Source: a virus | DNA: 64,000 bases | IMG/VR virus record: IMGVR_UViG_3300046096_000628 | Span: 62,001 to 126,000 of that record | Strand: one strand, 5' to 3' | Shown: in pieces, positions 47,425 through 55,775 of the stretch | Layout of the letters: every line of letters begins with the position of its first letter | Numbering within the stretch: the stretch's first letter is position 1 | Position numbers and translations under genes: made by a program | The notes under the pieces: generated by a model | The model's input: the letters and a program-made list of their open reading frames with translations, nothing else | Told to the model about the DNA's origin: nothing | Databases searched by the model: none

Positions 47425-49990
47425 CAATTGTTCCGTAACAAGTGCCCCATGTACCAAGCGGAAGCGCAAACCCGCCAGATCCAACAACAGCTGTACCACC
47501 CCCACCGCCGTTTGAAGCGACGTAGTCACCAGGCCAAGCAGAACCCTGCGCGCCTCCTGCACCCCAAGATCCGCCTGCACCAGAGTTGCCATGTCCTGAT
47601 GGTACAATAGCTCCACCAGGGCCACTAAATGTGCCTGGATAACTCCAGCCGTATCCACCTGCAGAATTGGTCCGACCCGATTGGCCACCACCTCCACCTG
47701 GACTAGATACTTGATATGGAGAATAAGATCCACCACCTCCTCCGCCACCACCAGCAATTACTCCGTAGTTACGTACTTTATATAATACATATGGAGTTCC
47801 ATCATGTCCCAGAGCCGGACCACCAACACCTCCACTTGATGTAGGAATATCAACCACCCAATTTACAGCTTTGCCACCACCGCCACCATCATGTTGCCAG
47901 TTACCATTGCCACCAGCACCACCCATACCCACAATATAGCCGTAGTTGATGATAGTAAAATCACTGCCGACTGGCAACGATCCTCCTGTGCGCAATGCAT
48001 ACTGTGCCGTTGAATTGGCACTAATTACCACACCAGTATTGATTGTTAGTGAACCGAAGACAGGTGAAATACCGTTCCAGCCCGCTGCAATTAACTTAGA
48101 TCGGACGTCAATGTTCTGTTCATCACTTGAGAGTACGATGCTAGTAGTGAATTGTGTACTAACGATGTTTGATGAAATCTTGGTTGAAGATCCTGCTGCA
48201 TTGGTAGCAATTAACGTGACTGTGAATACACCATTCGTAGTATATGTGTGCGACGGAGATTGTAACGATGAAGTGGTGCCATCGCCAAAATCCCATAGCC
48301 ACGAAGTTGGTGAATTAGCTGAGGTATCTGCAAATGCCAATGTAAGTGGTGTGGCTCCACTTGTAGCGCCACTATATGTAAAGTTAGCGATTGGTGCGAC
48401 AACTGTTTGTACACACGCAGGTACAGTAACAGTATTAGATGCAACCGTGTTCGTTACTGTAAGACTAACTGTGAACAACCCCACTGTTGTATAGATGTGA
48501 GAAGGTGATTGCACAGTTGAGGTAGCGCCATCGCCAAAATCCCACAGCCACGAAGTTGGTGAATTCGAAGACGTGTCTGTGAAGTTTACCGTAAGAGGAG
48601 GTTGCGCAACTGCTGCCGTTGGGGTGCGGGTGAAGCTTGCAATTGGTGATGTAGTTGTGATCACCTGTGTAGTTGCTGTGTTAATAGATGCGCCAGCTTG
48701 ATTAGAAGCTACCAGTGAAATATCATACACTCCATTAGTTGTCGCACTGTATTGAAAGTTTTGTGTTGTTGCAGTAGTTACAACGGCACCAGTATCATGA
48801 TTTGTCACTGTCCAACCCCAATTGGTCGGATTATTCGTTGAGGTATCAATAAATGTTGTTGACAGTGGTGGAATGCCAACTACTGGACCGATTGTATTAA
48901 AGCTAGAAACAGGCTTTGCATATGATGTGAGTACATCCGTAGCTGTGCCTACACTGGTTGAATTAGATGCAGTTAGAGTGATTGTGTATGTCCCAGGATT
49001 TGGATACGATAATACGTGTGGACCTTCTAGATTACTAGAAACCCCATTGCCGAAATTCCACAACCACGAAGTTGCACCAAAAGTTGTTGAAGTGCACGTG
49101 ATAGTTTGACCAGGTACGGCTGTAGCAGACGACAGTACAAAATCGACTGCGTTTGGTAGTGCTAAATTGGAAGAGGTTGCCCAACTCTTAGCGTGGGTGG
49201 ACGTTGCATACACAAAATCAAATATCTCAAAGTATGTAGACATTCCGTGTAAACTTGAGGTTCCAGTAGGGCACCACTTGAAATCCTCACCAGAAGCAAC
49301 TATCGCTGCAATCGTGTTATATGCTTCAATCCAGTATGCAGCATTGATAGCAGGTGTTCCTGATTGGGCATTAGTGTCACGAATGTGAGCTATAATCGTT
49401 TGTACCCCAATAAACAACAACTGCCACTGTGAAGTCGTTGGTGGGGTATTCGGTGAACCAGCAGTCGTAATTATCTTGTTAGTGGGAACAGCCAACCCCA
49501 GTGCTGCTCCAACAATCACCAACTCATCTACCAGTGCATTATATTCCAACTGCGATGCGAATACTGTACAATTAATGCCAACCCAACTATTTAAAGCTCG
49601 ATCCCAATACTTTAGTGAGTTTGTACTATCATCGAACCACAAATCGGGTGGATATAGTGGATCAATTGTTGCAGGAATAGTAGGTGGAGTTGATCCAATT
49701 GTTAGACCAGCACCGATAACTTCCCACACACCTTGCTTATTATATACTTTTGGAACACCAGGTGATGTGGTCATATCCATCCAAATTTGCCCAGTGATTG
49801 GACTTCTTGGTGGGGACGGAGCAGCAAAATTCTCCAACATACGCAATACATTGGTCCACAGTGCCTCACCGTATACTGGGAACCGATAGCCAACAAATGT
49901 TAGTGATGTTGACGTATCTTGTGTAGCTGGTAGAATCTCGATGGGCGCTAGCGCAGGATCACTGCGCTTAACTATATACTTACCTGGCAT
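47420..49990 (-). CDS. PKD-domain adhesin with glycine-rich tip
   Basis: 856 residues. The N-terminal anchoring domain (MPGKYIVKRSDPALAP; YGEALWTNVLRMLENFA) is followed by about four PKD units (SWLWNFGNGVSS, NWGWTVTNHD, SWLWDFGDGATS, SWLWDFGDGTTS), a beta region (DFTIINYGYIVGMGGAGG) and a Gly-rich C-terminus (AGGGGGGGGSYSPYQVS). The tip sequence differs from the other adhesin, so the phage may display two receptor specificities. Late promoter at 50020-50027. Confidence 0.75.
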   Translation of the reverse strand: MPGKYIVKRSDPALAPIEILPATQDTSTSLTFVGYRFPVYGEALWTNVLRMLENFAAPSPPRSPITGQIWMDMTTSPGVPKVYNKQGVWEVIGAGLTIGSTPPTIPATIDPLYPPDLWFDDSTNSLKYWDRALNSWVGINCTVFASQLEYNALVDELVIVGAALGLAVPTNKIITTAGSPNTPPTTSQWQLLFIGVQTIIAHIRDTNAQSGTPAINAAYWIEAYNTIAAIVASGEDFKWCPTGTSSLHGMSTYFEIFDFVYATSTHAKSWATSSNLALPNAVDFVLSSATAVPGQTITCTSTTFGATSWLWNFGNGVSSNLEGPHVLSYPNPGTYTITLTASNSTSVGTATDVLTSYAKPVSSFNTIGPVVGIPPLSTTFIDTSTNNPTNWGWTVTNHDTGAVVTTATTQNFQYSATTNGVYDISLVASNQAGASINTATTQVITTTSPIASFTRTPTAAVAQPPLTVNFTDTSSNSPTSWLWDFGDGATSTVQSPSHIYTTVGLFTVSLTVTNTVASNTVTVPACVQTVVAPIANFTYSGATSGATPLTLAFADTSANSPTSWLWDFGDGTTSSLQSPSHTYTTNGVFTVTLIATNAAGSSTKISSNIVSTQFTTSIVLSSDEQNIDVRSKLIAAGWNGISPVFGSLTINTGVVISANSTAQYALRTGGSLPVGSDFTIINYGYIVGMGGAGGNGNWQHDGGGGGKAVNWVVDIPTSSGGVGGPALGHDGTPYVLYKVRNYGVIAGGGGGGGGSYSPYQVSSPGGGGGQSGRTNSAGGYGWSYPGTFSGPGGAIVPSGHGNSGAGGSWGAGGAQGSAWPGDYVASNGGGGGTAVVGSGGFALPLGTWGTCYGTIA

Positions 49991-50001
49991 GTTGAATAAT
50001 C

Positions 50002-50040
50002 CGTGGCGACATTAGCGTGTATTTAGCTCCATTCGCCACG
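50002..50040 (-). promoter_or_regulatory. Hairpin enclosing a late promoter
   Basis: 8-bp perfect inverted repeat CGTGGCGA (50002-50009) / TCGCCACG (50033-50040); its loop carries GCTAAATA (50020-50027), the late promoter of the adhesin at 47420-49990. May act as terminator of nrdB transcripts or shape promoter access. Confidence 0.5.
50020..50027 (-). promoter_or_regulatory. Putative late promoter (GCTAAATA)
   Basis: 30 nt before the adhesin start at 49990. Confidence 0.55.
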
Positions 50041-50049
50041 CGATCTATA

Positions 50050-50622
50050 TTATGTAGCCCAAACATCATCCCAAGAGCCCGACAATGCACCTTTGGCATA
50101 GTCAGTAACTTTACTCTCGAAGAAGTTTCCGTGTGTGGGAGCGCCAACCATTTCTTCTACCCAGGGTAATGGATTTTTCTTGACTTTGAAAATACCCTTC
50201 ATACCAGCAGAAATCAATCGTCGGTCAGCGATGTAGCGAATGTACTGCTTGACTTCTGCTGCTGTAAGATTGCGCATTGTGCCACCACAAACACCAAACG
50301 CTAAATCAATGAATGCGTCTTCCAATTTAACCATTGTTTCACAGATCGAGTAGATCTCACTCTTCAACTCATCATCCCACACATCCTTATGCTCTGAGAG
50401 AAATGTCTTGAACAGTTTGGTCATTGAAGAGCAGTGACAATTACCTGTTACAGACACTTTGTCGTTGTGCTTAATAACAAACGCACCAGTCGGCACTGTC
50501 AAACAATACACATCCGTTGCCGGAGATTCTATGTTAGTTATTGTAACGTTGTTGACCGATTCCACCGCAGGAGTGCGGCCGGCAAACATTTGTAAAATAT
50601 TTAAAATATCTTCATTATTCAT
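50050..50622 (-). CDS. nrdB: Split C-intein fused to NrdB C-terminal part
   Basis: 190 residues: C-intein 1-61, then the NrdB C-extein from Cys62 (CHCSSMTKLFKTFLSEH). The intein end DVYCLTVPTGAFVIKHNDKV, SVTGN|C has block F and a block G with Gly instead of the usual penultimate His. The extein begins with the metal-ligand His (CHC) of the beta subunit, supplies the C-terminal helices, and ends SWDDVWAT. It is activated only after trans-splicing to the N-part at 51552-52646. Confidence 0.85.
   Translation of the reverse strand: MNNEDILNILQMFAGRTPAVESVNNVTITNIESPATDVYCLTVPTGAFVIKHNDKVSVTGNCHCSSMTKLFKTFLSEHKDVWDDELKSEIYSICETMVKLEDAFIDLAFGVCGGTMRNLTAAEVKQYIRYIADRRLISAGMKGIFKVKKNPLPWVEEMVGAPTHGNFFESKVTDYAKGALSGSWDDVWAT
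50440..50622 (-). other. NrdB split intein, C-fragment (61 aa)
   Basis: Starts MNNEDILNILQMFAGRTPAV, matching the region after the endonuclease domain in full-length inteins; ends in TGN before +1 Cys. Confidence 0.8.
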
Positions 50623-51505
50623 TTTTTGGGTTTCCTTTTTTCCAATTAATTATCCGTCCGGGTTTCCACCCTTCAGGGATTTGCTCATCTTTTGTTATAC
50701 ATTTTGATACGCTACCGTCTGTGATCCACCGTTTACTATGCTTTTGAGTCATACCCAACCTAAATCCATCGGGAGGAGTCTCTCCGGGTTGTAGTTTAAG
50801 ATTGACAATTCCGTCTGTATAGCACACGACTCCGCGTATATTTTTATTGTTAGCGATTTTCTGTTTTGATTCCTCGGAGTGAGCAACGAATCGAGGTATA
50901 TCTGAACCTACACCTCGTTCCCATCCTGGCGGAATTGGTCGAATAGCGTTGTGTGTCACAGTTATCCGACCATCGGTAATACGAATATATTTTCCACGCC
51001 TGGTTCTACCTGCTTGTTTGATATTTTCTAACACATTTCCTACGTGGACCCGTCCGACATTGTTCGGAATATGTCCCTTTGCGGCTCTGATTTTTGCTGC
51101 AGTCGATATATTTTGTTTGTGCTCATCGGTGAAATTTAAAGAACCGTTTAATCGCTTGGTTGCCACTGATTTCAGGGCAATTGCACTTCTTTCCCCTCTG
51201 GAGTACTTTGCAGTGGTAAACCCGCCAGTTCCCCCCAGTGCAATATTGAACGTATTTTCATCGAGGATAAAGTTAATATCGACCAGTTCTTGTTCCTTTG
51301 CATATGCTTCTTCTGCAGTAAGAAATATAAACAACGTCTCTCGTTTAAACATATGCTCGCTGTATTTCTCGATTGCTCGGTTCAATAACAATCCCGACCC
51401 CAAATACCCATCGAATTCAAAAGGGGGGAGGCGTTGGCTATGTACTCCGATGTAAACTTTACCTGTCGGAATACATGTAGTTTGATATACAATATGATAA
51501 TTCAT
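50615..51505 (-). CDS. GIY-YIG homing endonuclease between the NrdB split-intein halves
   Basis: 296 residues. Catalytic module YHIVYQTTCIPTGKVYIGVH (Y-V/I-Y ... Y-I-G), GYLGSGLLLNRAIEKY and the EAYAKEQELVD Glu helix. Three C-terminal repeats of the type ITDG...N..IP.GW..G (RITDGRITVTHNA, CYTDGIVNLKLQPGE, WITDGSVSKCITK) form the DNA-binding tail. It occupies the gap of a fractured gene, has a late promoter (51531-51538), and its 3' end overlaps the C-intein start by 8 nt. Confidence 0.85.
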   Translation of the reverse strand: MNYHIVYQTTCIPTGKVYIGVHSQRLPPFEFDGYLGSGLLLNRAIEKYSEHMFKRETLFIFLTAEEAYAKEQELVDINFILDENTFNIALGGTGGFTTAKYSRGERSAIALKSVATKRLNGSLNFTDEHKQNISTAAKIRAAKGHIPNNVGRVHVGNVLENIKQAGRTRRGKYIRITDGRITVTHNAIRPIPPGWERGVGSDIPRFVAHSEESKQKIANNKNIRGVVCYTDGIVNLKLQPGETPPDGFRLGMTQKHSKRWITDGSVSKCITKDEQIPEGWKPGRIINWKKGNPKNE

Positions 51506-51530
51506 ATAGTTAGTTGGATTGTTACAAACC

Positions 51531-51538
51531 TATTTATA
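51531..51538 (-). promoter_or_regulatory. Late promoter (TATAAATA, perfect)
   Basis: 26 nt before the GIY-YIG start at 51505; would also transcribe the C-intein/NrdB part. Confidence 0.7.
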
Positions 51539-51551
51539 CTAATCCAAGTAA

Positions 51552-52022
51552 CTATCGTAATGAAAGTCGTGTCGCTTCATATAGCTGTAGAAATTCCTCA
51601 GCCCAATTGCTATCGATTGCATCAAAAAGCGGGACTATCCAAGATAGATCCGCTTCTCCTCGAGCAGACAATTCGCATAATTCTTTTTGCTTTTCTGTTA
51701 GGTGCTTTAGTGGGCCTTGTTTTTTACCAGATAGTATCAGACCGAAATCAATATCATTGGAATGAACATCTTTTGCTAATTTTTCAACAGGTTCTCCGTG
51801 CTGTTGACCAATCATCCGATGATTAGGAGATGTTACCTGAGAAATTGCTGGACCGTCAAATTGAATTAAATTATCTACTTGTTTGTGTACCAACCCAGTT
51901 GGGGAAGCAAATTGAGTACGTTGCGTTATCGGATCATATGTTAGCACAGAATCAATCAGCTGCACTGCTTCGATTGGTTTCCAACCAGCTGCAGTTAAAA
52001 CTTCTGTCCCTGGTACCAGGCA
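51552..52022 (-). other. NrdB split intein, N-fragment (156 aa)
   Basis: Block A CLVPGTEVLTAAGW, block B SQVTSPNHRMIG. The extra 55 residues after block B (SGKKQGPLKHLTEKQKEL) look like the start of a degenerate LAGLIDADG domain, so the split appears to have arisen inside a former endonuclease domain. Confidence 0.8.
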
Positions 52023-52646
52023 TTCCTCATCGATAATGCTCCAAGAAATAATTTGACCAAGTGACTTCATCAAGCCGTTGCGAGGTAAGTTTAACAACAT
52101 CACAAATGAGCTGAACAACTGCAAACCTTCAGTGAATAAGCTGAATACTGCAATCTTTTTAGCGATAGCGCGCGGTGTTGGTACAGTATCTGATTTAAAA
52201 TCGTCAAAGTCGAAGATGTAGTTGTGTTTATCAACCATCTCTTTGTACTGCATAAATTCATTATACGTCGTCTCAGGTAGACCAATTGTCTCAATCAAAT
52301 GAGAGTAAGCAGCGACGTGCAGTGATTCGCGGGCTGCAAACGATGTAAGCATCATTCGCACTTCAGGTGTCTTGAAAACTGGAAGGTAATGATCAACATA
52401 CCCTTCACTAACATCCAAGTCACCTTGCGTGAAAAACCGAAGAATGTGAGTCAGGAAGTTTTTTTCTTCCTTTGTCAACTTTTTCTTCCAATCTTTGACA
52501 TCCTCTTGCATAGGTAATTCAAGGTGGAGCCAATGAGACTGCTCACTCAGCAACCAGGATTCGTAACACCATGGATAATCGAATGGCCGAAATGTTTTAC
52601 GAGTTGAGTGTAGTAATGATTTCTTTTTTGTTGTTTGCGCGTTCAT
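51552..52646 (-). CDS. nrdB: NrdB N-terminal part fused to split N-intein
   Basis: 364 residues from the ATG at 52646: N-extein 1-208, intein 209-364. The extein has typical class I beta-subunit helices: FLTHILRFFTQGDLDVSEGY, AARESLHVAAYSHL (E-x-x-H metal ligands) and WSIIDEE, where the intein interrupts the second ExxH-type motif. With the C-part the spliced protein would be about 337 residues, a normal NrdB size. It forms the radical-bearing subunit that works with NrdA to reduce ribonucleotides. Confidence 0.85.
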   Translation of the reverse strand: MNAQTTKKKSLLHSTRKTFRPFDYPWCYESWLLSEQSHWLHLELPMQEDVKDWKKKLTKEEKNFLTHILRFFTQGDLDVSEGYVDHYLPVFKTPEVRMMLTSFAARESLHVAAYSHLIETIGLPETTYNEFMQYKEMVDKHNYIFDFDDFKSDTVPTPRAIAKKIAVFSLFTEGLQLFSSFVMLLNLPRNGLMKSLGQIISWSIIDEECLVPGTEVLTAAGWKPIEAVQLIDSVLTYDPITQRTQFASPTGLVHKQVDNLIQFDGPAISQVTSPNHRMIGQQHGEPVEKLAKDVHSNDIDFGLILSGKKQGPLKHLTEKQKELCELSARGEADLSWIVPLFDAIDSNWAEEFLQLYEATRLSLR

Positions 52647-52650
52647 TGAG

Positions 52651-53295
52651 TTAGTCCTTTTTATATTTTGTCGTGCCAAGGTAAAAATCAATACCTGGCT
52701 GCTCGAGCGAGCGTTTGTTTATAGTGCCGTTGGTCCACCACTTTTTACCACGGACATTTGTATTTCCCATAGAGCCAAGTGCTTGCTGTTGGCGATATTC
52801 ATCAGTTATGTTACGCAGCGTCCCATACGTATTACCTTGCATTTTTCTCGATCGAAGTTGCCTAACGTGAGGTAAATCATTTGCTGGAGATGTTTGGAAG
52901 TTGTGTCGCCCTTCGTCATACAACCGTCGGGCAGCCTTTGACAGTGCAGGCTTGCGTTTTTCACAAATCTGTTGAACATCAACTGCTGTCAACAGAATTC
53001 CCTTCGCTACATTGCGATTGAGCAACATTTCTGTAAATTGAACAAAACCATACTTTCGAAGGAGACGCTTCAACAACCTCGCTTCATACTCCCGAGCGTC
53101 AACTCGACATTTGATTCGTATTATTTTGAAACTATCAACACCATCCTGCTCAATGAGTTGCTTCACTCGTTTAGATGATGTGAAATAACTCACCCAAAAA
53201 TTTGCAGGCGAGCTACTAGCACCATACTGCGACCCAATGTAGTACGCTCCGGATGGAATATGTTTGATCTTGTAAAAATACGGTTCCAATGTCAA
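52651..53295 (-). CDS. GIY-YIG-like homing endonuclease between nrdA and nrdB
   Basis: 214 residues from a TTG at 53295 overlapping the NrdA stop. The N-terminal EPYFYKIKHIPSGAYYIGSQYG has the Y-K-I...Y-I-G signature and resembles the opening of the 1982 endonuclease (YFYIIRHISSNRWYAGSKFG). A VDAREYEARLLKRLL helix gives the Glu region. The C-terminal KKWWTNGTINKRSLEQPGID is a Seg-like tail. Free-standing, likely targets nrd sequences. Confidence 0.75.
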   Translation of the reverse strand: MTLEPYFYKIKHIPSGAYYIGSQYGASSSPANFWVSYFTSSKRVKQLIEQDGVDSFKIIRIKCRVDAREYEARLLKRLLRKYGFVQFTEMLLNRNVAKGILLTAVDVQQICEKRKPALSKAARRLYDEGRHNFQTSPANDLPHVRQLRSRKMQGNTYGTLRNITDEYRQQQALGSMGNTNVRGKKWWTNGTINKRSLEQPGIDFYLGTTKYKKD

Positions 53296-54374
53296 CCTTC
53301 ACAGCTCGAACAACTATTATCAATCAGTGATATCATATTCATATCTTCAATCTTCTCCCGCTGTACCTTTGTTGACAACTTTGATGCCTTACCAAGTTTT
53401 TCACTGCGGCAGTAGTACAACCCCTTGAGGCCTTGCTTCCAAGCCATGAAGTGGACAGCATGTAGGTACTTCACATTAACGTCAGGCGCAAAGAATGTGT
53501 TAACTGATTGTCCTTGATCAATAAATTCCTGGCGTTTTGCAGCATGATCGATGATCCACATTTGGTCAATTTCAAGAGCTGTTTTGAATACATCCTTTGT
53601 ATTCTGATCCATCCACTTAATATGCTGAACTGAGCCTTCATTCGCAAGAATGTCGCGCCACACATCATCGTAATCATCACCAGTTTGCTCACAATGTGCC
53701 TTAATAATTTTATCAAGATAGCGATTGCGGTTCGTGTATGCACCAGACAGAGTATCTTGACGATACACATTAGCTTTATACGGCTCAATAGATGGTGAAC
53801 AGTTTCCCATTAAAATTGAAGAGCTAGCATTGGGCGCGCAGGCCATTACGTGTGTAAAACGACGTTGAGGCGCATTCAACCCATTCGCCTCAATATAATC
53901 AAGATTGCTACCACGCTCGGCACCAAGTTCAGCATTAGCGATATCAAGCTGCGTACGAATGTGCTTAAAGATGCGGATATTTGCACCAGTTGCCATTGCG
54001 CTCTCGAATGGAATCATATGTTTTTGGAAGTATGAGTGCAATCCAAGTAAGCCAACACCAATTGAGCGTTCACGCATTGCAGAGAATCTCGCACGAGAGA
54101 TCGTATCAGGTGCGTCATCAATGAACTTTTGCAGAACATTATCAAGCATTTCTGCGACGTCTTTTAGGAATAGCTTATCATTCTTCCATTCGTCAAAATA
54201 CTCTGCATTAACTGAACTCAAACAACACACAGCAGTACGGTTTTCATCAGTGACCAAGTGAATTTCATTACAGTTGTGAACAAGCACGTTGTTTGCAAAA
54301 AATGATTCCGTGTCAGGTACCGAGATATCATACACAACTGTTGTTGGTACTTGAATTTTTCTTATCTTTAACAT
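53292..54374 (-). CDS. nrdA: Split C-intein fused to NrdA C-terminal half
   Basis: 360 residues: C-intein 1-34 (VVYDISVPDTESFFANNVLV then HN), then the extein from Cys35 (CNEIHLVTDENRTAVC). This Cys is the +1 residue and, by the NLC.E motif of class I enzymes, the catalytic thiyl-radical cysteine. Further conserved parts include NCSPSIEPY (active-site region). The C-terminus ends CSSCEG, the redox-active pair reduced by thioredoxin. Good SD (AGGAAAACCAAA). Confidence 0.9.
   Translation of the reverse strand: MLKIRKIQVPTTVVYDISVPDTESFFANNVLVHNCNEIHLVTDENRTAVCCLSSVNAEYFDEWKNDKLFLKDVAEMLDNVLQKFIDDAPDTISRARFSAMRERSIGVGLLGLHSYFQKHMIPFESAMATGANIRIFKHIRTQLDIANAELGAERGSNLDYIEANGLNAPQRRFTHVMACAPNASSSILMGNCSPSIEPYKANVYRQDTLSGAYTNRNRYLDKIIKAHCEQTGDDYDDVWRDILANEGSVQHIKWMDQNTKDVFKTALEIDQMWIIDHAAKRQEFIDQGQSVNTFFAPDVNVKYLHAVHFMAWKQGLKGLYYCRSEKLGKASKLSTKVQREKIEDMNMISLIDNSCSSCEG
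54273..54374 (-). other. NrdA split intein, C-fragment (34 aa)
   Basis: Blocks F and G, ending VLVHN before +1 Cys. Same size class as canonical DnaE-type C-inteins. Confidence 0.9.
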
Positions 54375-54420
54375 TTTGGTTTTCCTAATTTAAGCGTTGA
54401 GATTGATGAACTCTATAGTA

Positions 54421-54738
54421 TCAAATTTCCAATAATTCGTCAGTATCGGTTAAATGCTGAGCTTGAACAAAACCTCTGTTTCGAGTATAAATTTGGTGTT
54501 CAGGTGTACACTTAATTACGTTGCCGGTTGGAGTTTCAATCTCATACAGCTCAGTAGCAGTTCCAGTTGCAGCTGCTGCTGTTACATCAGACCAGCCTTG
54601 CTGATCATTTACAGAGGTTTTAACCTTGACTCCCGGTAGATAACCTAGTTGAAAATTATTAACAAATTCTTCAAGATTGCATTTTGATACTTTGCCATCC
54701 ATCGTCATTATTTCAATTTCTGTATCCCCAACCAAGCA
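54421..54738 (-). other. NrdA split intein, N-fragment (105 aa)
   Basis: Block A CLVGDTEIEIMT, block B GNVIKCTPEHQIYT; stops after DELLEI. Only 46 nt separate it from the C-fragment gene, with no endonuclease in the gap. Confidence 0.9.
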
Positions 54739-55575
54739 CAAGTTCGACCCTTTTACAGTCAGTCCGAGCTTCTTTTGATGTTCTGGAAGTGCGTTATTAA
54801 CTGTATCGATGAAATTGAGGTACGGTTCACCTGTTTCCATGCGAAGAATCAATAACTTTTGCCACAGAGCCTTTGCAGATACTACTTCACGAACTTCTTT
54901 TGACGCTGGATCAATCAATTCCCACGAATCATCAACAGTTGGATCAGCCATCGATTTCTCGATCAACTCCATAAACTTATCGCTAATATTAATAGCATTA
55001 TGTAAGTTAAGGCAGCGCGTATTTTGATCACCAGTTGGTTTACGCATCTCCAAGAATTCGATTACATCTGGGTGACTAATATCCAAGTACATCGCATATG
55101 ACCCACGTCGCGTATGTCCTTGTTTATACGCCATAGATGATGCGTCGTATGTTTTCATATGAGGCATGATGCCAACTGACTTATCATCAACAGCACGAAT
55201 ACCAACGTGAACACCAACGCCACCACCCATCATCGAAAGCCAATTTACCTCAGATAGTGTATCTACCAAACCTGTAGATGAATCAGGCAAAAAGCTAAGG
55301 AAGCAGCTTACACCAAGTCCACGCTTGTTTCGACCATATGCTAATATAGGGGTTGAGTAGCTCAACCAATGCTTGCTGGAGTAGTCATACAAACGTTGAG
55401 CATGTGTTGGATTAGATGCGAATGCGTTACTAACGTACGCAAACCGTTCCTGGGGTGAAACTTCATGTTCCATCATATACGAATCTTTAAGTCGCTCGAG
55501 GCCGAGACTATCAAACAAACTATCCCTCGAATAGTCAACTGTAATGCCGTGTAGTGTGGTTGGGAGATCTATCAC
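54421..55575 (-). CDS. nrdA: NrdA N-terminal half fused to split N-intein
   Basis: 384 residues: extein 1-279, intein 280-384. The extein lacks the N-terminal ATP-cone and starts near the catalytic barrel (LLFDSLGLERLKDSYM-type start). GLGVSCFLSFLPDSS gives the first active-site Cys, MMGGGVGVHVGIRAV the glycine-rich turn, and LTVKGSNL the residue before the radical Cys. Spliced NrdA would be about 605 residues. Catalyses NDP to dNDP with NrdB. Confidence 0.9.
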   Translation of the reverse strand: MIDLPTTLHGITVDYSRDSLFDSLGLERLKDSYMMEHEVSPQERFAYVSNAFASNPTHAQRLYDYSSKHWLSYSTPILAYGRNKRGLGVSCFLSFLPDSSTGLVDTLSEVNWLSMMGGGVGVHVGIRAVDDKSVGIMPHMKTYDASSMAYKQGHTRRGSYAMYLDISHPDVIEFLEMRKPTGDQNTRCLNLHNAINISDKFMELIEKSMADPTVDDSWELIDPASKEVREVVSAKALWQKLLILRMETGEPYLNFIDTVNNALPEHQKKLGLTVKGSNLCLVGDTEIEIMTMDGKVSKCNLEEFVNNFQLGYLPGVKVKTSVNDQQGWSDVTAAAATGTATELYEIETPTGNVIKCTPEHQIYTRNRGFVQAQHLTDTDELLEI

Positions 55576-55595
55576 TTATTGTCCTTTTGAATAGT

Positions 55596-55740
55596 GTCGA
55601 CAGAGCGTTAAGCTCAGTTTAAATGTCGAAAATGTCGGTTGTTTATTTAGTAGCTCAACTGTCGAAGATAGAGTAAAAAATCAATGTTTACAACAAAATA
55701 TATTTCCGCTAAATTCAGATGGTAGTCGAACAATATCGAC
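55596..55740. promoter_or_regulatory. Divergent intergenic region with clustered GTCGA motifs
   Basis: Between nrdA (minus) and the gene at 55776 (plus). GTCGA occurs at 55596, 55625, 55661 and 55725, a GTCGG variant at 55634, and an inverted TCGAC at 55736. One late-type CTAAATA (minus, 55644-55650) is included. Looks like binding sites for a regulator. Confidence 0.4.
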
Positions 55741-55775
55741 TATATCTAATCAACAATTACTCAAAAAGGTGCTAT

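Noticed and set aside
55719-55775. Upstream extension of the 55776 gene to 55719
   Set aside because: The extra residues cover the GTCGA-rich control region and have no SD, while 55776 does.
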